A DNA stretch of 38,954 nucleotides from Clostridia bacterium (GTDB lineage: Bacteria; Bacillota; Clostridia; Oscillospirales; CAG-272), in contig JAFTSB010000009.1 of the NCBI GenBank assembly GCA_017461945.1, forward strand, positions 1 to 38,954, read 5' to 3'. The position numbers and the translations under genes are program-made. Positions 15,521 through 23,394 of the stretch are shown piece after piece. The notes beneath the pieces are model-generated. The model did not search any database. It worked only from the letters and a program-made list of their open reading frames with translations, and was not told where the DNA came from. Every line of letters begins with the position of its first letter. Position 1 is the stretch's first letter.

Positions 15521-15597
15521 TATAGCACAAATGAACTAAAAGGGGTTGACTTTAGTTTGCATTTGAACTATACTATATTTAGTTCACTTTTAAACTA
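15521..15597. promoter_or_regulatory. Operators of XRE module 2
   Basis: Two 19-base sites, TTAGTTTGCATTTGAACTA (15552-15570) and TTAGTTCACTTTTAAACTA (15579-15597), share a TTAGTT/AACTA palindrome. The first fills the -35/-10 spacer of the rightward promoter. A degenerate third copy (15521-15539, minus strand TTAGTTCATTTG...) overlaps the leftward extended -10 TGCTATAAT. Confidence 0.78.
15546..15574 (+). promoter_or_regulatory. Promoter of DUF6809 gene, module 2
   Basis: TTGACT (15546-15551), 17-base spacer, TATACT (15569-15574), with the operator occupying the spacer. Confidence 0.85.
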
Positions 15598-15614
15598 CAA
15601 AGAAAGGGAGAAAA

Positions 15615-15884
15615 ATGAAAAAGACACTGGAAAAGCTATGGAATGAATATCTTTCGGATGAGTGTGCGGCTATGGAGACGGATGAGGAGCGCATGCTTGC
15701 AACAAAGGCTGCAGAGTTTCACGAAAAAACGAATGCTTTACTCAACAAAGAACAAGTGAAGGCGGTGGAAAAATACGTTGATGCGTTGTGTGATATAGAA
15801 GCTCTTTTTGTGAAAAAGGCATTTGTAAAAGGTTGTGAATTTGCCGCTTCATTTCTTTTGGAGGTGGGGAATTTAGAAAATTAG
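15615..15884 (+). CDS. DUF6809-family small protein, module 2
   Basis: This 89-residue acidic, helical protein has no known activity. AAAGGGAG lies 6 bases before ATG 15615. It opens MKKTLEKLWNEYLSDECA and ends KKAFVKGCEFAASFLLEVGNLEN. Compared with the paralogue at 9495, 57 of 85 aligned residues are identical by eye, and this copy appears to have the natural C-terminus. There are no membrane segments and no catalytic motif. Paired divergently with an XRE repressor whose operators cover its promoter, it resembles an inducible effector or accessory unit. A toxin-antitoxin role is possible but unsupported. Confidence 0.8.
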   Translation: MKKTLEKLWNEYLSDECAAMETDEERMLATKAAEFHEKTNALLNKEQVKAVEKYVDALCDIEALFVKKAFVKGCEFAASFLLEVGNLEN

Positions 15885-15941
15885 GACACATTAAACTCGG
15901 TAGGGGTCGGCGCCCTCGACGACCCGCTTCTGCACTTAAAG

Positions 15942-15982
15942 AAAGAAGGACAGGGAACACGTAATGTTCCCTGTCCTTCTTT
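15942..15982. terminator. Bidirectional terminator between DUF6809 and HAD genes
   Basis: An 18-bp perfect stem (15942-15959 with 15965-15982) and a 5-base loop, ending in AAA/TTT on both sides. Confidence 0.9.
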
Positions 15983-15990
15983 GATGTAAA

Positions 15991-16716
15991 TCAGTCCTCC
16001 AACAGGAAGGAGAGATATTCAGAAAGCTTGGTGTAATCGTCAACCTTGACGAAATCAATGTCGGATTTGTAGACCTGCTCGTCATTGCCGCCGACGCCAT
16101 AGTCGTCACCGCAGAACAGAATGTCGGCGTGGGTAATGCCGTTCTCCTGGCAGTAGCGATCCAGCGCGTGGAGCTTGTTATAGGGGTGGGGAGCAAGGTC
16201 AAAGGAGGAGGAGCCACCGATGAATACGGTGTAATCCGGGAAGGCTGCCTTCACCTCGTCGTAAAATACCTTGCGGCGGCTACGGTCGGGGTCAAAGGAA
16301 AGCTTGTCCTCGATCTTGGCCTTGGTGCCGATCAGGGGGAAGGTGATCATGCCGGAATCGTGGAACTCTACAGCGTCACCTGCATATTCGGTAAAGCCAT
16401 ACTTTTCACGGAACTGTTGGCAGATCTCCATAGTGCGCTCGCGATCGGGCTCAACCTTAGCGGTCTCAACGATCTCCAGCTGCTTGGTTTCGTGATTGTA
16501 TTTGGCAATCTGCATGCCGTAGTTGCCAATGATGTCAATGGGGTATTCGTTCATCTGACCGTAAATGCGCATGCAGGCGCCTGCGCCAATCATAATCAAA
16601 GAATGTTTTTCGGCCAGCTTGTCCAAAACAGCCCTGTTTTCGGGGCCCAGCTTGGTGCGGTGCTGCGTCAGAGTGCCATCCAGATCAAATGCGATCAGCT
16701 TATAATCTTTTTTCAT
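15991..16716 (-). CDS. HAD hydrolase, phosphomannomutase-like (type IIB)
   Basis: This 241-residue cytoplasmic HAD phosphatase-fold protein has motif I FDLDGTL (nucleophile and acid Asp, near residues 9-15), the cap region in the middle, and motif IV CGDDYGVGGND near the end. Two segments, GNYGMQ and FIGGSSSFDLAPHPYNKLHALDRY, recall eukaryotic-type phosphomannomutases, so it may be a sugar-phosphate phosphatase or mutase. ATG 16716 is preferred: AAGGAG lies 10 bases before it. The gene is monocistronic, with its own promoter and terminator. It is complete; the substrate cannot be told. Confidence 0.8.
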   Translation of the reverse strand: MKKDYKLIAFDLDGTLTQHRTKLGPENRAVLDKLAEKHSLIMIGAGACMRIYGQMNEYPIDIIGNYGMQIAKYNHETKQLEIVETAKVEPDRERTMEICQQFREKYGFTEYAGDAVEFHDSGMITFPLIGTKAKIEDKLSFDPDRSRRKVFYDEVKAAFPDYTVFIGGSSSFDLAPHPYNKLHALDRYCQENGITHADILFCGDDYGVGGNDEQVYKSDIDFVKVDDYTKLSEYLSFLLED

Positions 16717-16748
16717 AGAAAACACGCTCCTTGTTGAGTTGTGCCTTC

Positions 16749-16777
16749 AGTATACCATGAATTGGCAAGAAAAGCAA
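16749..16777 (-). promoter_or_regulatory. Promoter of the HAD gene
   Basis: Minus strand TTGCTT (16772-16777), 17-base spacer ending TGG, TATACT (16749-16754). Confidence 0.75.
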
Positions 16778-16836
16778 GAGGGGCGACAATTTTCCTAAAA
16801 AATCTTCGCTTGGGACTATGCAAACCGAATCAAATA

Positions 16837-16845
16837 TGCTATAAT
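16837..16845 (+). promoter_or_regulatory. Extended -10 promoter of the rRNA methyltransferase gene
   Basis: TGCTATAAT; the -35 (TATGCA) is weak. A GCGCG/CGCGC hairpin (16864-16876) lies in the leader just before GGAGG. Confidence 0.6.
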
Positions 16846-16890
16846 GATTATAATTATATTCACGCGCGCTACGCGCACGGAGGTTTTACC

Positions 16891-17766
16891 ATGGAAAAAA
16901 GAAGAAATGACAGCAGATTTGGCGCAGATCGTACCTCTCGCAACACCTATGGAAAGGGTGGTTATCCCCCTCGTCGCGACCGCACTCCTATGGGCGGTGC
17001 CGATTCCGTTCGGGATGAGAGTGAGGTGGGCAACGGTGCTGTGATCGGTAGAAATGCCGTTCGCGAGTTGCTGCGGTCCGGTCGCTCCGTGGATAAGCTG
17101 CTGGTGCAAAGCGGCGAGCGTGAGGGGGCGCTGGTCCCCTTGGTGGGCGAAGCCATCGAGCGCGGCATCCCCGTGGTAGAAACCGAAAAACGAAAAATGG
17201 ATCAGATCGCCGGTCATGCGCCTCATCAGGGCATCATTGCGTTGGCGGCTGAAAAAGAATACTGCAGTGTAGAGGATATTTTGGCCATCGCAGCCGAGCG
17301 GGGCGAAAAGCCCCTGGTGGTGGTGGCGGATGGCATTGCCGATCCTTACAATCTGGGCGCTGTGATCCGATGCGCTGAGGGATGCGGTGCCCATGGCCTG
17401 ATCATCCCCAAGCGTCACGCCGCAGGTCTTTCCCCGGTGGTGACCAAGGCCTCTGCCGGTGCCATTGAGCATCTTGCCGTGGCAAAGGTCTCCAATATTG
17501 CCGCAACGATCGAGACCTTGAAAAAGGAAGGCCTTTGGATCTATGCTGCTGAGGCGGGCGGTGCAGATTTCCGTGAGACGGATATGTCAGGCGCGGTGGC
17601 TATCGTGCTGGGAAGCGAAGGGGATGGCGTATCGGAATTGGTGCGCAAAAAGAGCGACTTTGTCGTATCGATTCCCATGTATGGCAAGGTCAATTCTTTT
17701 AACGTCTCTACTGCTGCGGCCGTTTTACTGTGCGAGGCCGCTTATCAGCAAAGAAAAGGAAAGTGA
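16891..17766 (+). CDS. rlmB: 23S rRNA (guanosine-2'-O-)-methyltransferase, RlmB/TrmH family
   Basis: This 291-residue SpoU-fold enzyme transfers a methyl group from SAM to a ribose 2'-OH of RNA. After an unusual, basic and disordered N-terminal extension of about 45 residues (MEKRRNDSRFGADR...) come the substrate-binding domain (VIGRNAVRELLRSGRSVDKL) and the knotted catalytic domain with ADGIADPYNLGAVIRCAE, GAIEHL, IVLGSEGDGVSELV and IPMYGKVNSFNVSTAAAVLL. GGAGG lies 7 bases before ATG 16891. It has its own promoter; the large membrane protein follows after 33 bases, probably in the same transcript. RlmB is the best match; other SpoU members cannot be fully excluded. Confidence 0.9.
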   Translation: MEKRRNDSRFGADRTSRNTYGKGGYPPRRDRTPMGGADSVRDESEVGNGAVIGRNAVRELLRSGRSVDKLLVQSGEREGALVPLVGEAIERGIPVVETEKRKMDQIAGHAPHQGIIALAAEKEYCSVEDILAIAAERGEKPLVVVADGIADPYNLGAVIRCAEGCGAHGLIIPKRHAAGLSPVVTKASAGAIEHLAVAKVSNIAATIETLKKEGLWIYAAEAGGADFRETDMSGAVAIVLGSEGDGVSELVRKKSDFVVSIPMYGKVNSFNVSTAAAVLLCEAAYQQRKGK

Positions 17767-17799
17767 GCATGGATGTTCTAAAGGAAAGGAGGAATGGAT

Positions 17800-20700
17800 G
17801 TGCCAAAGGACATTGACTGGAAGGAAACAGAATGGTTGGTAAAGCAGCTCCGCGCCAAGCTGGAGGAGGATGGCGATACTGCCGAAGCCGATCCTGCCGC
17901 ATCACGCATTGAGGATCTCCCCGTAACCGAGCCTGTGCACACCGATCCTCATCCTGTACATAAAGAAAGCGCCCGCAAGCGCAAAAAGAATCGCTATAAA
18001 ACCTATGGGGCAGACCTACAAGCCAAAAAAGAGATGCAAGAATCCGTCCCCGCAGAGCCCGAAAAGGCAGAATCTACGGTTGTAGAAGAACCCCCGGCGG
18101 AGCCCGAAAAGGCAGAACCTACCGTAGTAGAAGAAACCCCCGCAGAGCCCGGAAAAGAGGAAGCCGTCTCCACAGAGGAGCCGACTTCTGCATATGCGTA
18201 CGCCGTTCCGCCGCCTCAAAAGCGCACCGCGATGTTTGCCGCCTCCTATGACGTGGAAGAGCCCTCGGAATTTATAGCACCCAAGGCGCAAAAGGCAAAA
18301 CCTGCTCCCCAACCTCAAGCGGTTGCGCGTACCGACGAGGAACAGCGAGCCGAGGCCACCGTGGAGGATCTGCTGCAGGATCTGTTCGGCACGGCGCAGG
18401 ATTCCGGTTGGTTCACAGGTGAGGAGAAAAAAGCAAGCCCTGCACCGGTGGCACCCGCCCCTGCGGCAGAAGCGCCCGTTCCTCCAAAACCGGCTCCCTC
18501 TCCTGCAGAGCCTGCCGTGTCGCAAAAAGAGGAGACCGTACCCCCGAAAAAGGGAAAGCAGAAAAAACAAAAACGCGATAAAAGCGCCGTTGAGACCATC
18601 ACGCGTGAGCGTGACGGCCAAATGGCATTGGTGCTGCCCGAAACCGGCAAGCCTTTGGTGATCCATAGCGAGGAGGAGCATGCCCAACATCGGGAGCGGC
18701 ACGCAAACCGCACCGACGAGGCACAAATTGATGTGTTTTCCGCAACCCCGGCCGAGCTGGTTGGTCCTCGCGATCCCGAACGTGACCGTATTGCCTTCAA
18801 GCAGTCCATTGAGGCATCGGAGGATGAATTCCGCATGCTGTTGGATCTGGACTACGAGGAGGAGCTGGGGGATGCGATCGGCTTTGAAAAGATCCGCAGC
18901 TATCACGAGGAGGGCGTGAACGGCCGTGCTGTACCCAAGCGGCGCCGTCGCAAATCCGGCGAATCGCTGGAATATGAGGTGCAGGGGCAGGATACCTCCC
19001 TGCGCAAGCGTTACACCAAGCAAAAAAGCGAACACGTCATCGGCCTGATCCTTTCAGTTGCCTTGACGGTGCTGCTGTTTATTTACGAGCAATCGGGGTG
19101 GATGGCAGCTCTGCTGGGCGGCCCCTTTGATGGTGCACGCTACCCGGTGGCCTATATCCTGATCGGATTGCAGTTTTTGGTGATTGCCGCCTTTTTCTCG
19201 CGTAAACGACTGATCGAAGGTTTTTTGCGTGTCCTGCGATTTTCGCCCATTGACTATTCACTTTGCTCGGTGGTGTTCATGGCCACAATTCTGTATCACG
19301 TGGTGCTGATTTTTATGCCGCACGAGGGCGCACCCACCCTGTATTTGTCGCCTGCCGCCATGAGCCTTGCGCTGTTGGCCTTGGCCGATCTGTTGGATTG
19401 GTACCGCGAATCGCTGGCCTTTCAGGTGGTCTCCTCGCGCAAGCAAAAGTATGCCCTGATCCCTCGCGCCTCTGTTGGCGGAAAGCAGGGGAATGCCAAG
19501 CTGCGACTCACCGAGGACGAGTCCGCCGGCACAGTTTGGTACTTGCGCCCTGTGGGCTTTGTCCGTAACTATTTTGCCAATACCGAAAAGCGCGTGGAGC
19601 ATAGCCGCTCCTTCGGCTCAACCATGCTGCTGTCGCTGGCCATCGGCCTTGGCCTTGGCCTTTATTGCGTGGCAAGCGGTAAGGGTGTTGAGGCCGTGTT
19701 CCAAACAGTCTTTGCCACCTTTTTGCTGTGCGTGCCGGCATCCTCCCTGTTGGTTACCTCGCTGCCAATGTTTCTGGCTGCCTGCTTGCGATTGGGCAAG
19801 AAGGGTGCTATCGTGGGCGAAACGCCCATTAGCAGCTGCGGTGATGATACCACGCTGATCATCCCCGATGCCGAGGTGTTCGGTGCCATGCATCACGAGC
19901 GTTTTGAGCTGGTAGAGGAGGACGATCCCTTGCGTGTCAGTATCTTGGTGCGCGCCCTGCTGGAAAAGCTGCAAAGTCCTCTTTGCGACTCTGTTATCAT
20001 TGACCGTGATATGCGCATCAGCCCCTCTGAGGTGACGCTGGTGGAAATCGACGATGCCGGTATTGCCGCCGTGGTGGGCGAGCAAAAAACGCCGATGCTG
20101 ATGGGCAGCCTGGATTATTTGCGCGCCCACGGTGTTCCGGTTAAAGCACGGGCGGGCTTTGACCCCGAAAGCGGCGGAAAACGCCTGATCTGCGTGGCTG
20201 TGAATGGTAAGGTGTCGGCGTTGTTTTTGGCGCGGTACCGCTTGAACGACGATATGCGCGAGCTGCTGCACGAGCTGGAGCGCGAGGATGTGGATATTGT
20301 GGTCCGTACCAAGGATCCCGGCATTCACAACGATCTGTTCAAAGGGCTGCTGCCCGAACGCAAGGCGCCCGTGCGTGTGATCAAGCCCACCGTAAGGGAA
20401 ATGGATCTGCGTACTGACCGCGTGGATGCTACCATTGTGGCACTTGGCTCTTGTCGAGAGGCCGCCCGTACCTTTGTAACCTGCCGTCGCGTGCGCCGTG
20501 CAGGCGCCCTTGGCAAGATCTTTCAGGTATTGTCGGTGCTGGTGGGCGCTTTGCTTGCCACGCTGCTGACCATTCTGGGCGGTTCGGTGGCGCTGTCTGC
20601 CTTTACCGTGTCGCTGTATCTGTTGCTTTGGTGTGGCGTTCACGCCGTGACCTCCTATTTCTATCTGCGTGAAAAGAACGACGAGCAGCAACCCCAATAA
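17800..20700 (+). CDS. Large membrane protein resembling a catalytically degenerate P-type ATPase
   Basis: The protein has about 966 residues. The first 400 are charged, proline- and glutamate-rich and probably disordered, with repeats of the type PAEPEKAE.TVVEE. Hydrophobic segments follow at about 414-431, 451-468, 488-508, 516-536, 608-625, 634-664 and 908-957. Their layout matches a P-type ATPase: a short A-domain-like loop (540-607), a CVPASSLLVTSLPMF segment where the family has CPCALGLATP, a loop of 240 residues with VAVNGKVSALFLARYRLNDD (family VAVDGK...D.LR.D) and VDATIVALGSCREAARTFV (family ADVGIAMG...). The phosphorylation motif DKTGT is absent (IPDAEVFG instead), as are TGE and GDGxND. 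It therefore cannot pump by the standard mechanism. GTG 17800 is preferred (7 bases after GGAGG) over ATG 17794. The function is unknown. Confidence 0.7.
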   Translation: MPKDIDWKETEWLVKQLRAKLEEDGDTAEADPAASRIEDLPVTEPVHTDPHPVHKESARKRKKNRYKTYGADLQAKKEMQESVPAEPEKAESTVVEEPPAEPEKAEPTVVEETPAEPGKEEAVSTEEPTSAYAYAVPPPQKRTAMFAASYDVEEPSEFIAPKAQKAKPAPQPQAVARTDEEQRAEATVEDLLQDLFGTAQDSGWFTGEEKKASPAPVAPAPAAEAPVPPKPAPSPAEPAVSQKEETVPPKKGKQKKQKRDKSAVETITRERDGQMALVLPETGKPLVIHSEEEHAQHRERHANRTDEAQIDVFSATPAELVGPRDPERDRIAFKQSIEASEDEFRMLLDLDYEEELGDAIGFEKIRSYHEEGVNGRAVPKRRRRKSGESLEYEVQGQDTSLRKRYTKQKSEHVIGLILSVALTVLLFIYEQSGWMAALLGGPFDGARYPVAYILIGLQFLVIAAFFSRKRLIEGFLRVLRFSPIDYSLCSVVFMATILYHVVLIFMPHEGAPTLYLSPAAMSLALLALADLLDWYRESLAFQVVSSRKQKYALIPRASVGGKQGNAKLRLTEDESAGTVWYLRPVGFVRNYFANTEKRVEHSRSFGSTMLLSLAIGLGLGLYCVASGKGVEAVFQTVFATFLLCVPASSLLVTSLPMFLAACLRLGKKGAIVGETPISSCGDDTTLIIPDAEVFGAMHHERFELVEEDDPLRVSILVRALLEKLQSPLCDSVIIDRDMRISPSEVTLVEIDDAGIAAVVGEQKTPMLMGSLDYLRAHGVPVKARAGFDPESGGKRLICVAVNGKVSALFLARYRLNDDMRELLHELEREDVDIVVRTKDPGIHNDLFKGLLPERKAPVRVIKPTVREMDLRTDRVDATIVALGSCREAARTFVTCRRVRRAGALGKIFQVLSVLVGALLATLLTILGGSVALSAFTVSLYLLLWCGVHAVTSYFYLREKNDEQQPQ

Positions 20701-20711
20701 TATATGACATC

Positions 20712-20735
20712 GCCGCACGGCCACGGCCGTGCGGC
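20712..20735 (+). terminator. GC-rich hairpin between membrane protein and radical SAM genes
   Basis: An 11-bp perfect GC-rich stem with a 2-base loop and no T run behind it. It may slow or partly end transcription, or protect an mRNA end, rather than act as a full terminator. Confidence 0.4.
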
Positions 20736-20753
20736 ATTCCTTGGAGATAATTT

Positions 20754-22622
20754 ATGAACGAAAAAATCAGTTCCGTCCTCAAACAGGTTGAAAAGCCCGG
20801 CCGCTATTCCGGCGGTGAATATGGGGCGGTGATCAAAGATAAGTCCCAGGTCAAAGCGCGATTCGCCTTTGCCTTTCCCGATACCTACGAGATCGGTATG
20901 TCCAACCTTGGCATGCGTATTCTCTACGGCGTTTTGAATCAGGATCCCAACATTTGGTGCGAGCGCGTTTTTTGCCCTTGGGTAGATATGCAAGAAAAAA
21001 TGCGTCAGTTGGATATCCCACTCTGGGCTCACGAATCGGGGGATCCTGTGCGCGATTTTGATATTCTCGGCTTTACGCTGGGGTATGAGATGTGCTATAC
21101 CAACGTGCTGCGTATGTTGATGCTGGCCGGCATCCCCTTGCGCGCCGCAGATCGCTCCGATGCCGATCCGATCGTCATCGGCGGTGGCGCTTGCGCCTAT
21201 AATCCCGAGCCCGTAGCAGACTTTTTTGACTGCTTTTCCATTGGTGAGGGCGAGGATAATCTGGTGGAGTTTACCAACCTCTATATCCGCATGAAGGAGG
21301 AGGGAAGATACTCTCGCGCCGCCTTTTTGCACGAGGCAGCCGCAACCATTCAGGGTATTTACGTGCCTGCTCTATATGAGGTCTCTTATCACGAGGATGG
21401 TACCATCAGTTCCATTCAAAAAAAGCACGACGACATTCCGGATCGGGTTCAGAAGTGCATTATGCAGGATATGGATCAGGCCTATTATCCCGATCAGCTG
21501 GTGATGCCGTATATTGAGGCGGTACACGACCGTATTATGTTGGAGGTCTATCGCGGCTGTATCCGTGGCTGTCGCTTCTGCCAGGCGGGCATGATCTATC
21601 GTCCCGTACGCGAAAAAACACCTGAGCTGCTGAATAAGCAGGCGCGTTGCCTTTATGATAACAGCGGATATGAGGAGATCTCGCTGATGTCGCTTTCCAT
21701 CAGCGACTATACCCAGCTGGAGCCTCTCACCCGCAGTCTGTTGGAGTGGACTGACCGCAATATGGTCAGCCTTTCTCTGCCTTCCTTGCGCGTGGATAGC
21801 TTTAACAAGGAACTGATGGAGCGTATCGCCTCTGTTCGTACCTCGTCGCTTACCTTTGCGCCCGAGGCCGGTACGCAGCGACTGCGTGACGTGATCAATA
21901 AAAACGTCACCGAGGAGGATCTGCTTCACGCCGCCAATGTGGCCTTTGCCGGCGGCAAAACCAATGTCAAGCTGTATTTCATGTCGGGCCTGCCCACCGA
22001 AACGCTGGAGGATCTGGAGGGCATTGCCACCCTTGCCAAAAGCGTGGTACATGCCTATTACCAAAATCCCGATCGCCCCAAGGGGCGTTCTCCGCAGGTG
22101 ACCATCAGCGTTTCCTGCTTCATTCCCAAGCCCTTTACCCCCTTCCAATGGGAGGCACAGGACACCATGGAAATGCTGAAGGAAAAGCAGGAGTATCTGG
22201 GCTCCAAGGTCACCGACCGCAAGGTGCGCTATACCCATCACAATGCCAAGGTCAGCCGTATCGAGGCGGTATTGGCACGTGGCAACCGCAAGCTTTGCGC
22301 CGCGCTGGAATTGGCTGCGAAAGAGGGCTTTCAGTTTGATGCGTGGGATGAATTCTTTGATTACGATAAGTGGATCTCGGTATTTGAGCGCACGGGCGTT
22401 GACCCTGCCTTTTTCGCCAATCGTGCCTTTGGGCTGGACGAGATCCTGCCTTGGGATATCATTGACTGTGGCGTGACAAAGGAGTTTTTCAAGCGCGAGC
22501 GTGAAAAGGCTTATGCCGCCGCCACAACACCCAACTGTCGCGAGCAATGCTCGGGCTGCGGTGCCAATCGCCTTGGCGGTCTGCGTACGCCCTGCCCAAG
22601 CTGCCATAAGGGGGAAAAGTGA
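20754..22622 (+). CDS. TIGR03960-family radical SAM protein
   Basis: This 622-residue protein has an N-terminal cobalamin-binding-like fold (residues about 30-200, e.g. FAFPDTYEIGMSNLGMRILYGVLN, DILGFTLGYEMCYTNVLRML, IVIGGGACAYNPEP). The radical SAM core starts at YRGCIRGCRFC, with the [4Fe-4S] ligands Cys269, Cys273 and Cys276. The C-terminal tail is Cys-rich (CREQCSGCGANRLGG). The family is consistently paired with the next gene and remains uncharacterised; a role in RNA modification has been suggested from context. GGAG precedes ATG 20754. The cluster is complete, so it should be an active radical enzyme. Confidence 0.88.
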   Translation: MNEKISSVLKQVEKPGRYSGGEYGAVIKDKSQVKARFAFAFPDTYEIGMSNLGMRILYGVLNQDPNIWCERVFCPWVDMQEKMRQLDIPLWAHESGDPVRDFDILGFTLGYEMCYTNVLRMLMLAGIPLRAADRSDADPIVIGGGACAYNPEPVADFFDCFSIGEGEDNLVEFTNLYIRMKEEGRYSRAAFLHEAAATIQGIYVPALYEVSYHEDGTISSIQKKHDDIPDRVQKCIMQDMDQAYYPDQLVMPYIEAVHDRIMLEVYRGCIRGCRFCQAGMIYRPVREKTPELLNKQARCLYDNSGYEEISLMSLSISDYTQLEPLTRSLLEWTDRNMVSLSLPSLRVDSFNKELMERIASVRTSSLTFAPEAGTQRLRDVINKNVTEEDLLHAANVAFAGGKTNVKLYFMSGLPTETLEDLEGIATLAKSVVHAYYQNPDRPKGRSPQVTISVSCFIPKPFTPFQWEAQDTMEMLKEKQEYLGSKVTDRKVRYTHHNAKVSRIEAVLARGNRKLCAALELAAKEGFQFDAWDEFFDYDKWISVFERTGVDPAFFANRAFGLDEILPWDIIDCGVTKEFFKREREKAYAAATTPNCREQCSGCGANRLGGLRTPCPSCHKGEK

Positions 22623-23341
22623 TGAAGGATAATGAAAAACGATTTACGCTCCCTATGCTGGAGTCTCCCCGTACCATGCGCATCAAATTCCGCAAGGTAG
22701 GGAACCTGCAATACATTTCTCATCTGGATCTGCAACGCACCTTCAATCGCGTTTTGGTGCGTGCTGGCCTGCCTCTTTGGTATACCAAGGGCTTTAACCC
22801 CCACATCAAAATGGTGTTCGGAATGCCGCTCCCCGTTGGCTCAGAAAGCGAGTGCGAAATGCTGGATGTTCGCGTAGAGCGCGAAATGTCCGATGAAGAA
22901 ATGCTGCAGCGCCTGAATGCTGAGTTGACCGATGAGCTGCGTGCACTGGAGATCTATCCCGCCCAGCGCAAATTCTCCGAGATCGCCTTTGCAGAGTATG
23001 ACTATACCATCCACACCCAGGGCGTTGACGCTACCTTGGTCGATGCAATCGCTTCCGCTTTTGTCACACGCCCCTTAACGGTGACGCGCCGCACCAAGTC
23101 GGGTGAAAAAGAGGTGGATCTGCTGGATTTTGTGCATCGTATTGCCGTTTCCTTTGCCGATGGAGACATTTGCATTCACGCGATTCTGGCGGCCGGTGAG
23201 GGGAACTATCTCAACCCCGAGCTGCTGATCACCGCCTTAAAGCAGCGATTTGGCATTCTTTCCGGTGACCCCACCAAGGAGCATTACCGCATTCTGCGCC
23301 GCCGTGTACTGCTGGCCGACGGCGAGACCGAATTCCGCTGA
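22622..23341 (+). CDS. TIGR03936-family radical SAM-associated protein (DUF2344)
   Basis: This 239-residue partner of the preceding radical SAM protein overlaps that gene's TGA with its ATG by one base, so the two are translationally coupled. Recognisable segments are MRIKFRKVGNLQYISHLDLQRTFNRVLVRAGLPLWYTKGFNPHIKMVFGMPLPVG (read in blocks) and SEMLDV-like strands, typical of DUF2344. In many Clostridia the pair lies upstream of ribosomal genes rplU/rpmA and rng, suggesting work on RNA or ribosomes; here a pseudouridine synthase follows instead. There is no catalytic motif, and the function is unknown. Confidence 0.88.
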   Translation: MKDNEKRFTLPMLESPRTMRIKFRKVGNLQYISHLDLQRTFNRVLVRAGLPLWYTKGFNPHIKMVFGMPLPVGSESECEMLDVRVEREMSDEEMLQRLNAELTDELRALEIYPAQRKFSEIAFAEYDYTIHTQGVDATLVDAIASAFVTRPLTVTRRTKSGEKEVDLLDFVHRIAVSFADGDICIHAILAAGEGNYLNPELLITALKQRFGILSGDPTKEHYRILRRRVLLADGETEFR

Positions 23342-23394
23342 TTTTAACTCTCCTCGAGGTCGCACCTCGCCAATCTTCTCGAAAGGAGCCCCCA

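Noticed and set aside
17769-17816. Short open frame overlapping the start of the large membrane protein gene (MDVLKERRNGCAKGH)
   Set aside because: It has no independent support; its codons overlap the ribosome binding site and start of the large gene.
19618-20724. Long minus-strand open frames under the large membrane protein gene, and similar ones under the helicase (6888-8189) and radical SAM (21372-22607) genes
   Set aside because: They lie antisense to well-supported genes, are rich in His, Arg and Gln as usual for shadows of GC-rich genes, and have no ribosome binding sites.
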